Source of the DNA: Eubacteriales bacterium
GTDB lineage: Bacteria; Bacillota; Clostridia; Oscillospirales; Acutalibacteraceae
Length of the DNA stretch: 32,275 nucleotides
Direction of reading: 5' to 3'
Assembly: GCA_029219885.1 (NCBI GenBank)
Contig: JAQXUH010000020.1
Span: 1 to 32,275 of the forward strand
The position numbers were made by a program, and so were the translations under genes. Each line of letters begins with the position of its first letter. Position 1 is the first letter of the stretch. This document shows, piece by piece, positions 18,818 through 27,971 of this stretch. The notes beneath the pieces are model-generated. The model saw only the letters and a list, made by a program, of their open reading frames with translations. It was not told the origin of the DNA and searched no databases.

Positions 18818-20614
18818 ATGGAAACAGAAACTATAAAAGGACTTAAAAGAACTAATTACTGCGGTGATTTGAGATTGTCCGACGCAGGAAAGGAAGTTAC
18901 TCTTTTCGGCTGGTGTCAGCGTCAGCGTGACCTGGGAAATCTTATTTTCATCGACCTTCGTGACAGAACAGGCATTGTTCAGCTTTCATTTAACGACGCT
19001 ACAGACCGTGAGGTTTTTGCAAAGGCACAGAGCGTCAGAAGTGAATATGTTGTGGCTGCCGTTGGTACTGTCTGCGAGCGTGAAAGCAAAAATAAGGATA
19101 TCCCCACAGGCGAGATTGAAATTCTTGTTAAGGAATTTCGTATTATCTCTAAGGCAGAAACTCCACCTTTCGAGATTGTTAATTCCGAGAGAGTAGGCGA
19201 CGAAACTACACTTAAATATCGTTACCTTAACCTTAGAAATCAAAAGCTTACACAGAATATTCTTATGCGTCACAAGATTGCAAAGATTGCAAGAGAATAT
19301 TTCTACGATAACGGCTTTATTGAAATCGAAACTCCTATGCTTATCAAATCTACTCCGGAGGGTGCAAGGGACTACGTTGTTCCGTCAAGAGTACATAACG
19401 GCAAGTTCTACGCTCTCCCACAGTCTCCGCAGATTTACAAGCAGCTTTGTATGGTTGCAGGCTTTGACAGATATATTCAGCTTGCAAGATGCTTCAGAGA
19501 TGAAGATTTGAGAGCTGACAGACAGCCTGAATTTACACAGATTGACCTGGAAATGTCCTTTGTTGACACAGAGGATATTATGGAAATGGCAGAGGGCTTT
19601 ATTGAAAAGCTGATGAAAGAGACTATTGATGTTGACATCACTCTCCCGATTCCTCGTATGACCTTTGCCGAGGCTATGGAAAAGTACGGCTCCGACAAGC
19701 CTGATACTCGTTTTGATATGCTCATCAACGATATTACCGATTGGGCAGACAAAACTGATTTTGTTGTATTCAAAAACGCTATTGAAAACGGCGGTTCTGT
19801 TAAAGCAATTGTTGCTAAAAATTCCGCCTCTGTTTATACAAGAAAGAAGATTGACAAGCTTACCGAACACGCAAAGGGTATCGGTGCAAAGGGACTTGCC
19901 TATGTAAGGTGGGCAGAGGAGGAGCCAACCTGCTCTTTCAATAAGTTCCTTAAGGACGGCGAGCTTATGGAGCTTTGTTCAATTCTCGGAGCAGAAAAAG
20001 GCGACTGTATCTTTATCATTTCCGACAAGACATCATCGGCTCTTTCAATTCTCGGCTCACTTCGTCTTATCATTGCCAAGGAGCTTGATATTATTCCTGA
20101 TGGCAAGTGGAATTACCTTTGGATTACAGAAATGCCGTTCTTCGAGTATGATGAGGAATCAGGCGAGTGGATTGCTATGCACCATCCGTTTACAATGCCT
20201 ATGGAGGAATGTATCGAGTATCTTGATACCGACAAGGGCAAGGTTAGGGCAAAGGCTTTCGACCTTGTGTTAAACGGCATTGAGCTTTCATCAGGCTCTA
20301 TGAGAATTACCGACTGTCAGCTCCAGAATAAGATGTTCGAGCTTCTCGGTATGGAGCAGGAGGAGATTGACGCAAAGTTCGGTTTCCTTGTTGAGGCGTA
20401 TCATTACGCATCACCACCTCACGGCGGTATGGGTATCGGTCTTGACAGACTTGCAATGCTTATCTGCGGTGCAGACAGCCTGAGAGATGTAACTGCTTTC
20501 CCGAAGGTGCAAAACGCCAGCGAGCTTATGAGCGGTGCACCTGATTATATCGACAATATTCAGCTTGACGAGCTTGGTATAGATATTGCAAAGGCGGAAA
20601 AGGCGGATGAGTAA
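18818..20614 (+). CDS. aspS: Aspartyl-tRNA synthetase
   Basis: OB-fold LFGWCQRQRDLGNLIFIDLRDRTGIVQ, TPEGARDYVVPSR, QSPQIYKQLCMVAGFDRYIQLARCFRDEDLRADRQPEFTQIDLEMSF, GIGLDRLAML. Confidence 0.97.
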   Translation: METETIKGLKRTNYCGDLRLSDAGKEVTLFGWCQRQRDLGNLIFIDLRDRTGIVQLSFNDATDREVFAKAQSVRSEYVVAAVGTVCERESKNKDIPTGEIEILVKEFRIISKAETPPFEIVNSERVGDETTLKYRYLNLRNQKLTQNILMRHKIAKIAREYFYDNGFIEIETPMLIKSTPEGARDYVVPSRVHNGKFYALPQSPQIYKQLCMVAGFDRYIQLARCFRDEDLRADRQPEFTQIDLEMSFVDTEDIMEMAEGFIEKLMKETIDVDITLPIPRMTFAEAMEKYGSDKPDTRFDMLINDITDWADKTDFVVFKNAIENGGSVKAIVAKNSASVYTRKKIDKLTEHAKGIGAKGLAYVRWAEEEPTCSFNKFLKDGELMELCSILGAEKGDCIFIISDKTSSALSILGSLRLIIAKELDIIPDGKWNYLWITEMPFFEYDEESGEWIAMHHPFTMPMEECIEYLDTDKGKVRAKAFDLVLNGIELSSGSMRITDCQLQNKMFELLGMEQEEIDAKFGFLVEAYHYASPPHGGMGIGLDRLAMLICGADSLRDVTAFPKVQNASELMSGAPDYIDNIQLDELGIDIAKAEKADE

Positions 20615-21197
20615 TAATTTCTTCGCTATGGTAAATCGTATGAAGCTTATCGACAGATGGGCTTTGATGAATAATACCACTAAAGAGAATATTGCAGAGC
20701 ACAGCCACACAGTTGCGGTGATTGCTCACGCTCTCGCCCTTATCGGCAACAAGAAATTCAGCAAGAACTATAACGCCGACAGAGCTGCCGTTCTTGCTCT
20801 TTATCACGATACTACCGAGGTTATCACAGGCGATATGCCTACTCCCGTTAAGTATTATAATGACGATATAAAAAACGTCTATAAGGATATTGAGCGTGTT
20901 GCAGGTGAAAGACTTCTCGCTATGCTCCCTGATGAATTCAGAGAAGATTATATTTCTGTTTTTGAGCATCAGGAGGAGGACAAAGACTTATGGAGGCTTG
21001 TTAAGGCGGCAGATAAGATAAGTGCTCTCATCAAGTGTATTGAAGAGGACAGAATGGGAAATCGTGAGTTTGAAAAGGCTCTCGAGGCACAGAAAAAAAT
21101 TATCGACGCCATTGAGTTGGAGGAAGTGAAGTATTTTAAGGATAATTTCCTTGAGTCCTATTACTACACTCTCGACGAACACACAAAGCAGTTTTAA
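20607..21197 (+). CDS. HD-domain hydrolase, YfbR-like (5'-deoxynucleotidase family)
   Basis: ATG 20607 overlaps the aspS stop; NIAEHSHTVAVIAHAL, LYHDTTEVITGDMPTPVKY, KAADKISALIKC HD-type motifs. Confidence 0.85.
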   Translation: MSNNFFAMVNRMKLIDRWALMNNTTKENIAEHSHTVAVIAHALALIGNKKFSKNYNADRAAVLALYHDTTEVITGDMPTPVKYYNDDIKNVYKDIERVAGERLLAMLPDEFREDYISVFEHQEEDKDLWRLVKAADKISALIKCIEEDRMGNREFEKALEAQKKIIDAIELEEVKYFKDNFLESYYYTLDEHTKQF

Positions 21198-21208
21198 TCG
21201 TATATAGC

Positions 21209-21239
21209 AAAAGACATCGGAAACCCGATGTCTTTTTTT
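21209..21239 (+). terminator. Intrinsic terminator of hisS-aspS-HD unit
   Basis: aaaagacatcgg aaac ccgatgtcttttttt. Confidence 0.9.
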
Positions 21240-21257
21240 GCGTTGAATTACAACAAC

Positions 21258-21288
21258 CAAAAACAGCTCCCATTATTCAGGGAGCTGT
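21258..21288 (-). terminator. Intrinsic terminator downstream of metY (minus strand)
   Basis: Minus strand ACAGCTCCC tgaataat GGGAGCTGT tttt. Confidence 0.75.
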
Positions 21289-21371
21289 ATTATTGTAAAA
21301 TTGTCATCACGAGTGATTCAGCAACAACTTTAATATTTGGTGCGGTTTTGTCAATTTAGACCGACAAGCTG

Positions 21372-22646
21372 TTAAATCTTGTCGAGTGCCTGCTGAATAT
21401 CCTCAATAATATCATCAACATTTTCAATACCAACGCTGAAGCGAACAAGGTCAGGGCTTACGCCACATTCCTTAAGCTGTTCGTCGGTGAGCTGTCTGTG
21501 AGTAGTTGATGCAGGATGCAGGCAGCAGGTGCGTGCATCAGCAACGTGAGTAACGATAGCTGCCAGCTTTAAGTTATCCATAAATGTTGTAGCAGCTTCA
21601 CGGCCGCCCTTGATACCGAATGATACAACACCGCAGGTGCCGTTAGGCATATACTTCTGTGCAAGAGCATACTGCTTATCATCCTCAAGCATTGCACATT
21701 CAACCCAAGTAATCTTGTCATTATTCTTAAGATACTCGGCAACCTTCTTTGCGTTTTCGCAATGTCTCGGAACACGAAGGTGGAGAGTTTCAAGACCTAC
21801 GTTAAGAAGAAAAGCGTTCTGCGGTGCAGGAATTGAGCCTAAGTCACGCATAAGCTGAACTGTTGCCTTAGTGATATAAGCAGCCTCGCCGAATGCCTCT
21901 GTATAAGTGATACCGTGATAGCTCTCGTCAGGAGTTGTAAGTCCCGGGAACTTGTCATTCTGTGTCCAGTCAAACTTGCCGGAATCAACAATAGCACCGC
22001 CGATAGTTGATGCGTGTCCCTCCATATACTTTGTAGTGGAGTGAGTTACAATATCAACACCGAACTCGAAAGGACGGCAGTTAATAGGAGTTGCGAAAGT
22101 GTTGTCAACGATAAGCGGAACGCCGTTGGCGTGAGCCACCTTTGCAAACTTCTCAATGTCAAGAATATCAAGGCTCGGGTTAGAAATTGTTTCGCCGAAA
22201 ACAGCCTTGGTATTAGGCTTAAATGCTGCCTGAATTTCCTCTTCTGTTGCCTGAGGGCTGACGAAAGTGAAGTCAATGCCGAGCTTTCTCATAGTAACGT
22301 TAAAGAGGTTGAAAGTACCGCCGTAAATTGCAGAGGATGACACAATGTGGTCACCTGCACTTGCAATATTGAATACTGCATAGAAGTTAGCAGCCTGGCC
22401 TGACGAGGTCAGCATACCTGCCACACCGCCCTCAAGAAGTGCAATCTTTGCGGCAGCGTAATCGCAGGTTGGGTTTTGCAGACGGGAATAGAAGTAGCCT
22501 GACTTTTTAAGGTCGAAAAGGTCACCCATTTCCTCGCTGGAATCGTACTTGTAGGTGGTGCTCTGAACAATAGGAATTACTCTCGGCTCGCCGTTTTTCG
22601 GCTTGTAAGCACCCTGAACGCAAAGTGTTTCAATATTATTTGCCAT
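21372..22646 (-). CDS. metY: O-acetylhomoserine aminocarboxypropyltransferase (MetY-type, PLP-dependent)
   Basis: 424 aa Cys/Met metabolism PLP enzyme: SRLQNPTCDYAAAKIALLEGGVAGMLTSSGQAA, IVDNTFATPINCRPFEFGVDIVTHSTTKYMEGHASTIGGAIVD (PLP Lys), HVADARTCCLHPASTTHRQL. Confidence 0.93.
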   Translation of the reverse strand: MANNIETLCVQGAYKPKNGEPRVIPIVQSTTYKYDSSEEMGDLFDLKKSGYFYSRLQNPTCDYAAAKIALLEGGVAGMLTSSGQAANFYAVFNIASAGDHIVSSSAIYGGTFNLFNVTMRKLGIDFTFVSPQATEEEIQAAFKPNTKAVFGETISNPSLDILDIEKFAKVAHANGVPLIVDNTFATPINCRPFEFGVDIVTHSTTKYMEGHASTIGGAIVDSGKFDWTQNDKFPGLTTPDESYHGITYTEAFGEAAYITKATVQLMRDLGSIPAPQNAFLLNVGLETLHLRVPRHCENAKKVAEYLKNNDKITWVECAMLEDDKQYALAQKYMPNGTCGVVSFGIKGGREAATTFMDNLKLAAIVTHVADARTCCLHPASTTHRQLTDEQLKECGVSPDLVRFSVGIENVDDIIEDIQQALDKI

Positions 22647-22658
22647 ATTTATTTCTCC

Positions 22659-23867
22659 TTAATCTTCAAGAAAATGCTTCATAATACTCGGACCGAAGTC
22701 GATATAGTTACCTGTCTCTTTTGCCGTTTCCTCGTTGATAGTGTCAACACCCTTAATCTCTTTATTCTTGTGATAAATAAGATAAGGCACAGGGTCGCTG
22801 GCGTGAGTGCGGGTAACGATAGGTGTCGGATGGTCAGGAAGAATCATAATCTTGTAATCATCATATTTTTTAAGTCCCTCAAAGAGAATCGGTAAAACTC
22901 TCTCGTCGATAAGCTCAATAGCCCTTACTTTATTTTCAGGCTCATTTCTGTGACCGCATTCGTCAGGAGCCTCAAAGTGGATATATACAAGGTCGTTTCT
23001 CTCTAAAAGGTCAAGAGCCGCATTTGCCTTGCCCTCAAAGTTGGTGTCAATATATCCGGTAGCACCCTCAACGTCTGCCACTTCCATTTTAGCACATCCG
23101 CCGATACCTTTAATAAGGTCAACAGCGGAAACTACTGCACCTTTAATTCCGTAGATTTCTTCAAAAGGTGCAAGGGCAGGTCTTTTGCCCTCGCCCCAAA
23201 GCCAAATGGAGTTTGCAGGTCTTTTGCCTGCTTTCTTCCTTGCAATATTTACAGGGTGGTCCTTGAGTAAATCATAGGACTTTTTCATCATTTCGATAAG
23301 CGGTTTTGCATTTTCGCTTGTGGAAAGATATTCGGTGATAACCTTGCCTGTAATATCGTGAGGAGGTGTCATTTTGCCTAAATCGGTAGTGCCGTTATCC
23401 CAAATCAAGCAATGGCGGTAGGATACGCCGGGATAGAATTTGAACTCGTCTGTACCGAGCTTTTCATCAATATACTTAATGAGAATTTCTGCCTCTTCGG
23501 TGGAAATATCGTCGGCACAGTAGTCCTCGATAGTTTTCTGCTCATAGGGTAAATCGTCCTCGGAAAGAGTAACAAGATTAGTTCTGAGAGAAACGTCGGT
23601 AGGCTTCATATCAATGCCGATTGATGCAGCCTCAAGAGGACTTCTGCCTGTATAGAATTTCATGGGGTCAAAGCCCATAACGCTCATATTTGCAACGTCA
23701 GAGCCTGGCTTTAAGCCCTCGGCAACAGTCCTGATAAGACCTACCTCACCTTTGCTTGCAAGCATATCCATATTAGGCTTTTTTGCACACATCATAGGTG
23801 TTTTGCCGTCAAGTGCCGGTACGGGATAATCTGCCATACCGTCATAAAGAACAACTGCGTATTTCAT
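22659..23867 (-). CDS. 2,3-bisphosphoglycerate-independent phosphoglycerate mutase, ApgM type / proposed homoserine kinase
   Basis: Real start ATG 23867 (RBS caGGAGtattgatATG), not the track ATG at 23966. MKYAVVLYDGMADYPVPALDGKTPMMCAKKPNMD, VANMSVMGFDP, GRSPLEAASIGIDM, HFEAPDECGHRNEPENKVRAIELID, LPDHPTPI, 402 aa. Confidence 0.9.
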   Translation of the reverse strand: MKYAVVLYDGMADYPVPALDGKTPMMCAKKPNMDMLASKGEVGLIRTVAEGLKPGSDVANMSVMGFDPMKFYTGRSPLEAASIGIDMKPTDVSLRTNLVTLSEDDLPYEQKTIEDYCADDISTEEAEILIKYIDEKLGTDEFKFYPGVSYRHCLIWDNGTTDLGKMTPPHDITGKVITEYLSTSENAKPLIEMMKKSYDLLKDHPVNIARKKAGKRPANSIWLWGEGKRPALAPFEEIYGIKGAVVSAVDLIKGIGGCAKMEVADVEGATGYIDTNFEGKANAALDLLERNDLVYIHFEAPDECGHRNEPENKVRAIELIDERVLPILFEGLKKYDDYKIMILPDHPTPIVTRTHASDPVPYLIYHKNKEIKGVDTINEETAKETGNYIDFGPSIMKHFLED

Positions 23868-23904
23868 ATCAATACTCCTGTATTTCAAATTGTTATTCAA
23901 TATA

Positions 23905-23979
23905 TTGTGCCTCTCCTGTGTAAAGAGAGGAGTGTTCGATTTACTGACAATAAGTCTCCCTTGCACAGGGAAGGCTCAA
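23905..23979. repeat. Nested-palindrome / MITE-REP-like intergenic element (~75 bp)
   Basis: Imperfect terminal inverted repeats TTGTGCCTCTCCTGTGTAAAGAGAGGAG / TTGAGCCTTCCCTGTGCAAGGGAGAC, each also containing a local hairpin (CCTCTC..GAGAGG; TCCCT..AGGGA). Confidence 0.55.
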
Positions 23980-23988
23980 TTGGTAATT

Positions 23989-26900
23989 TTATTTAAAGTA
24001 ATTTACGCCGCTTTCAAATATCTTCATATCCTTTTCAAACGGAACGTTTGCGTAAAGGTCTGCACCCTTTCTCTCACAATGTCCCATTTTACCGAGAACT
24101 CTGCCGTCAGGAGAGGTGATACCCTCTACTGCACAAACAGAGCCATTAGGGTTAAACGGCATATCGTCAACAGGCACGCCGTCAGGATTTACATACTGAG
24201 TAGCAACCTGTCCGTTTTCGATAAGCTTTTTCATAACATCATCATTTGCTACAAATCTGCCCTCGCCGTGGCTGATTGGAACAGCGAACATATCGCCTGC
24301 ATTAACAGAGCTGAACCAAGGTGACTTAACGCTTGTAACTCTTGTGAATGCCATTTTGGAAATATGTCTGCCGATAGTGTTGAATGTAAGAGTCGGGTCT
24401 GTTTCCTTAATCTCTCTAATCTCGCCGTAAGGCACAAGACCGAGCTTGATAAGTGCCTGGAAACCGTTGCAGATACCGAGCATAAGACCGTCACGGCAGT
24501 TGAGAAGCTTTGTAACTGCTTCTTTAACAGCAGGATTTCTGAATGTTGTGGCAATAAATTTACCTGAGCCCTCCGGCTCGTCACCGCCGCTGAAACCGCC
24601 CGGAAGCATAACTATCTGTGCACTTTCAATCTCCTTAACCATCTTCTCGATAGTTTCGTTAATAGCAGATGATGAAAGGTTGTTCACAACAAGAATTGAG
24701 GTTTCTGCTCCTGCCTTTTCAAATGCTCTTGCAGTATCAACCTCGCAGTTAGTACCGGGGAATGCAGGAATAAATACCTTTGGCTTTGCTACTCTGTTTT
24801 TAGCAACAAAGATTGAACGCTCCTTGTAAAGCGGTACATCGTAAGGCATTTTAGCCTTTTTGCCTGAATCGGTTGGGAATACCTTTTCAAGCTTTCCTGT
24901 CCAAGCTTCAATAAGCTCGTCAACAGTCTGTACCTCGCCGTCAATAATGAACACGCCGTTGTCGTTTGTTCTGCCGAGAGTAATGCCGTCATAAGCGTTT
25001 TCATCAGCAAGCTCAACAACAAATGATGCTTCCTTAGCAGCAAAAAGAGTTTCCTTGTCAAGACCTTGTTCAAAGGTAAAGCCTGTCTTGTTACCGAATG
25101 CCATTTTGCATACGCAGGCAGCGGCACCGCCCTCTTTAACTACTGATGCGGAAAGAATTTTTCCGTTTCTTACGCCCTCATAAACACTTACCATAAGTGC
25201 CATTGCTTTATCGTAAATCGGAAGTCCTGTTTCCTCATCAACAGGCAGAGGAAGAAGCTTAACAACAGAGCCTGTTCTCTTGAACTGAGATGAAACAGTC
25301 TTTGATGCCTCACTCATACCTACTGCAAAAGAAACGAGAGTAGGAGGAACATCAAGGTCATTAAACGAACCGCTCATTGAGTCCTTACCGCCGATTGACG
25401 GACACTTGTATCCAACCTGAGCTGAAAGAGCACCTAAAAGTGCTGCGGCAGGTTTGCCCCAACGTGACGGAACATCGTTAAGTCTTTCAAAATATTCCTG
25501 GAAAGTAAGCCTTGCTTTTGATGGGTCACAGCCTACTGCTGCAAGCTTTGCAAGAGATTCGGAAACAGCAAAAGCAGCTGAATGGAATGGTGACCAGCGT
25601 GAAAGCTTTGGAATAAAGCCGTAAGCCATAACTGTTGCAGTATCTGTTTCGCCCTCAAGAAGAGGAATTTTAGCAACCATTGCGTCTTCAGGTGTAAGCT
25701 GATATTTACCTGCATAAGGCATCAAAACAGTTGATGCACCGATTGATGAGTCGAAACGCTCCACAAGTCCTTTCTGTGAGCAAACCTCAAGACGTGAAAG
25801 GTTTGCCTTAAGTGCCTTTGCGTTATCGAGAGATGCAAGGCATTCAGGAACTTTCTTTGTGTAATTCTCTTTATCGTCAACAGCTGTAATCTCTGCCTTT
25901 GCGTGCTGAGTTACGCCGTTAGTGTTGAGGAAATCTCTGCTGATATCAACAATCTTGTCGCCTCTCCAGGTCATTTCAAGGCGGTTGTCAGAGGTTACAA
26001 CTGCCACAGGAGTAGCCTCAAGATTTTCTTCATTTGAATATTTGATAAATTTATCTACATCGTTCTTGTCAAGAACTACTGCCATTCTCTCCTGAGATTC
26101 GGAAATAGCAAGCTCTGTACCGTCAAGACCGTCGTACTTCTTAGGCACTTTGTCAAGGTCAATCTTAAGTCCGTCTGCAAGCTCACCGATAGCAACGGAA
26201 ACACCGCCTGCACCGAAATCGTTGCAACGCTTAATCATCTTTGCAACCTCTGCCTTGCGGAAAAGACGCTGAATCTTACGCTCGGTAGGAGGATTACCTT
26301 TCTGTACCTCTGCACCGCAGGTTTCGATTGATGATGAGTTGTGAGCCTTGGAGGAGCCTGTTGCACCGCCGCAGCCGTCACGTCCTGTTCTTCCGCCGAG
26401 GAGAACTATAATATCGCCCTCCTCAGGACATTCACGGATAACATTATCCTTTGGTGACGCACCGATTACAGCACCGATTTCCATACGCTTTGCAATGTAT
26501 CCCTCGTCATAAAGCTCTGTTACCTGACCGGTAGCAAGACCGATTTGGTTACCGTAGCTTGAATAGCCTGCTGCCGCACCTGTGGTAATTTTGCTCTGTG
26601 GAAGCTTGGCGTCAAGTGTATCTTCAAAAGGAGTTGTAGGGTCGCCTGCACCTGTTACACGCATTGCCTGATATACATAAGCTCTGCCTGAAAGTGGGTC
26701 ACGGATTGCACCGCCGAGACAAGTTGCGGCACCGCCGAAAGGCTCAATTTCAGTAGGGTGATTGTGTGTTTCGTTCTTAAACTGAACAAGCCACTGCTCC
26801 TCTTTGCCGTCAATAACAACAGGCACCTGAATAGAGCAAGCATTGATTTCGTCGCTTTCGTCAAGGTCATTTACATAACCTCTCTTTTTAAGCACCTTTG

Positions 26901-27741
26901 TGCCGATACAAGCCATATCCATAAGGCAGACAATTTTATCTCTGTCGCCGTAAACTTCTTTTCTTATGTCAAAATACTGCTCAAGAGCCTCGTTAATAGC
27001 CTTGTTGTACTTGCTCTCGTCAATCTTTATTTCGTCAAGCTCTGTGGCAAAGGTTGTGTGACGGCAATGGTCAGACCAATAAGTATCAATAACCTTAAGC
27101 TCTGTAAGGCTTGGGTTTCTGCTTTCTGTCTTGCTGAAATAATCTCTTACCCAGCACAAATCGGCAACGCTCATTGCAAAGCCCATAGAAGCGTGATACT
27201 GTGCAATCTCCTCATCGTTCATATCAATAAAGCCGTCTATCCTGATTATATCAGCAGGAACGTCGGACTTAACATCAAGGGACTCAGGCAAATCAAGAGA
27301 CGCAACTCTTGACTCAACAGGATTGATTATGTAAGACTTAATCTTTTCAAATTCCTCGTCGGTAATATCACCCTTAACGGCAATAACCTTTGCGGAAAGA
27401 ACCTCAGGTCTTTCACCTGCGGTAAGAAGCTGAATACACTGTGCGGCGGAATCTGCTCTCTGGTCATACTGTCCCGGAAGATATTCGGTTGCAAAATATC
27501 TCCAGCCGCTTGGTATATCAAGCTCGTAATAAACATTATCGAGATTCGGCTCAGAGAGAATTTCGCTGACTGCAAGAGAAAATTCCTCATCGCTTAAGCC
27601 TTGTGCATCATAGCGGTTAATGATACGCAAATCTTCAAGAGCGGTGATACCTACATTTTCTTTCAGGTCAGTAAGTGTCTGTCCTGCCTCGATATCGTTG
27701 CCCTTTTTCTTTTCAACAAATACACGGTAAACCTTAGCCAT
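23989..27741 (-). CDS. purL: Phosphoribosylformylglycinamidine synthase, large fused form (PurL)
   Basis: 1250 aa; TYWSDHCRHTTFATEL, FKNETHNHPTEIEPFGGAATCLGGAIRDPLSGR, GGKDSMSGSF and C-terminal class I amidotransferase (FPGTNCEVDTARAF, LGICNGFQALIKLGLVPYG, ISHGEGRF). RBS aaggag. Confidence 0.97.
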   Translation of the reverse strand: MAKVYRVFVEKKKGNDIEAGQTLTDLKENVGITALEDLRIINRYDAQGLSDEEFSLAVSEILSEPNLDNVYYELDIPSGWRYFATEYLPGQYDQRADSAAQCIQLLTAGERPEVLSAKVIAVKGDITDEEFEKIKSYIINPVESRVASLDLPESLDVKSDVPADIIRIDGFIDMNDEEIAQYHASMGFAMSVADLCWVRDYFSKTESRNPSLTELKVIDTYWSDHCRHTTFATELDEIKIDESKYNKAINEALEQYFDIRKEVYGDRDKIVCLMDMACIGTKVLKKRGYVNDLDESDEINACSIQVPVVIDGKEEQWLVQFKNETHNHPTEIEPFGGAATCLGGAIRDPLSGRAYVYQAMRVTGAGDPTTPFEDTLDAKLPQSKITTGAAAGYSSYGNQIGLATGQVTELYDEGYIAKRMEIGAVIGASPKDNVIRECPEEGDIIVLLGGRTGRDGCGGATGSSKAHNSSSIETCGAEVQKGNPPTERKIQRLFRKAEVAKMIKRCNDFGAGGVSVAIGELADGLKIDLDKVPKKYDGLDGTELAISESQERMAVVLDKNDVDKFIKYSNEENLEATPVAVVTSDNRLEMTWRGDKIVDISRDFLNTNGVTQHAKAEITAVDDKENYTKKVPECLASLDNAKALKANLSRLEVCSQKGLVERFDSSIGASTVLMPYAGKYQLTPEDAMVAKIPLLEGETDTATVMAYGFIPKLSRWSPFHSAAFAVSESLAKLAAVGCDPSKARLTFQEYFERLNDVPSRWGKPAAALLGALSAQVGYKCPSIGGKDSMSGSFNDLDVPPTLVSFAVGMSEASKTVSSQFKRTGSVVKLLPLPVDEETGLPIYDKAMALMVSVYEGVRNGKILSASVVKEGGAAACVCKMAFGNKTGFTFEQGLDKETLFAAKEASFVVELADENAYDGITLGRTNDNGVFIIDGEVQTVDELIEAWTGKLEKVFPTDSGKKAKMPYDVPLYKERSIFVAKNRVAKPKVFIPAFPGTNCEVDTARAFEKAGAETSILVVNNLSSSAINETIEKMVKEIESAQIVMLPGGFSGGDEPEGSGKFIATTFRNPAVKEAVTKLLNCRDGLMLGICNGFQALIKLGLVPYGEIREIKETDPTLTFNTIGRHISKMAFTRVTSVKSPWFSSVNAGDMFAVPISHGEGRFVANDDVMKKLIENGQVATQYVNPDGVPVDDMPFNPNGSVCAVEGITSPDGRVLGKMGHCERKGADLYANVPFEKDMKIFESGVNYFK

Positions 27742-27971
27742 AGTTTGTCTCCTTGAAAATTATGTAAATTTAATATAATTATATACAAATCATATTCTAC
27801 CACAAAAAGCTCTGCTTGCATATACCAAATTTATAATTTTTTCTTATTATTTTTCTGTTAAAATTAAATATTTATTTACAAATATTATTCACTGTTGTCA
27901 TTTTTTATGGTAGAATTAATGTGAACGGTTAATTTTTACATTTTTACCGAATAAATATTGATAGCGGTTTT

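Noticed and set aside
23867-23966. N-terminal extension MQGRLIVSKSNTPLFTQERHNILNNN of the ApgM ORF
   Set aside because: Encoded by the palindromic element; the conserved start MKYAVVLYDG at 23867 has its own RBS.
26758-27312. 184-aa + strand ORF inside purL
   Set aside because: Entirely antisense to a well-conserved gene; composition is that of a complementary-strand artefact and no RBS support.
27742-27971. Purine riboswitch upstream of purL
   Set aside because: AT-rich region without the conserved purine aptamer core that I could recognise on the minus strand.
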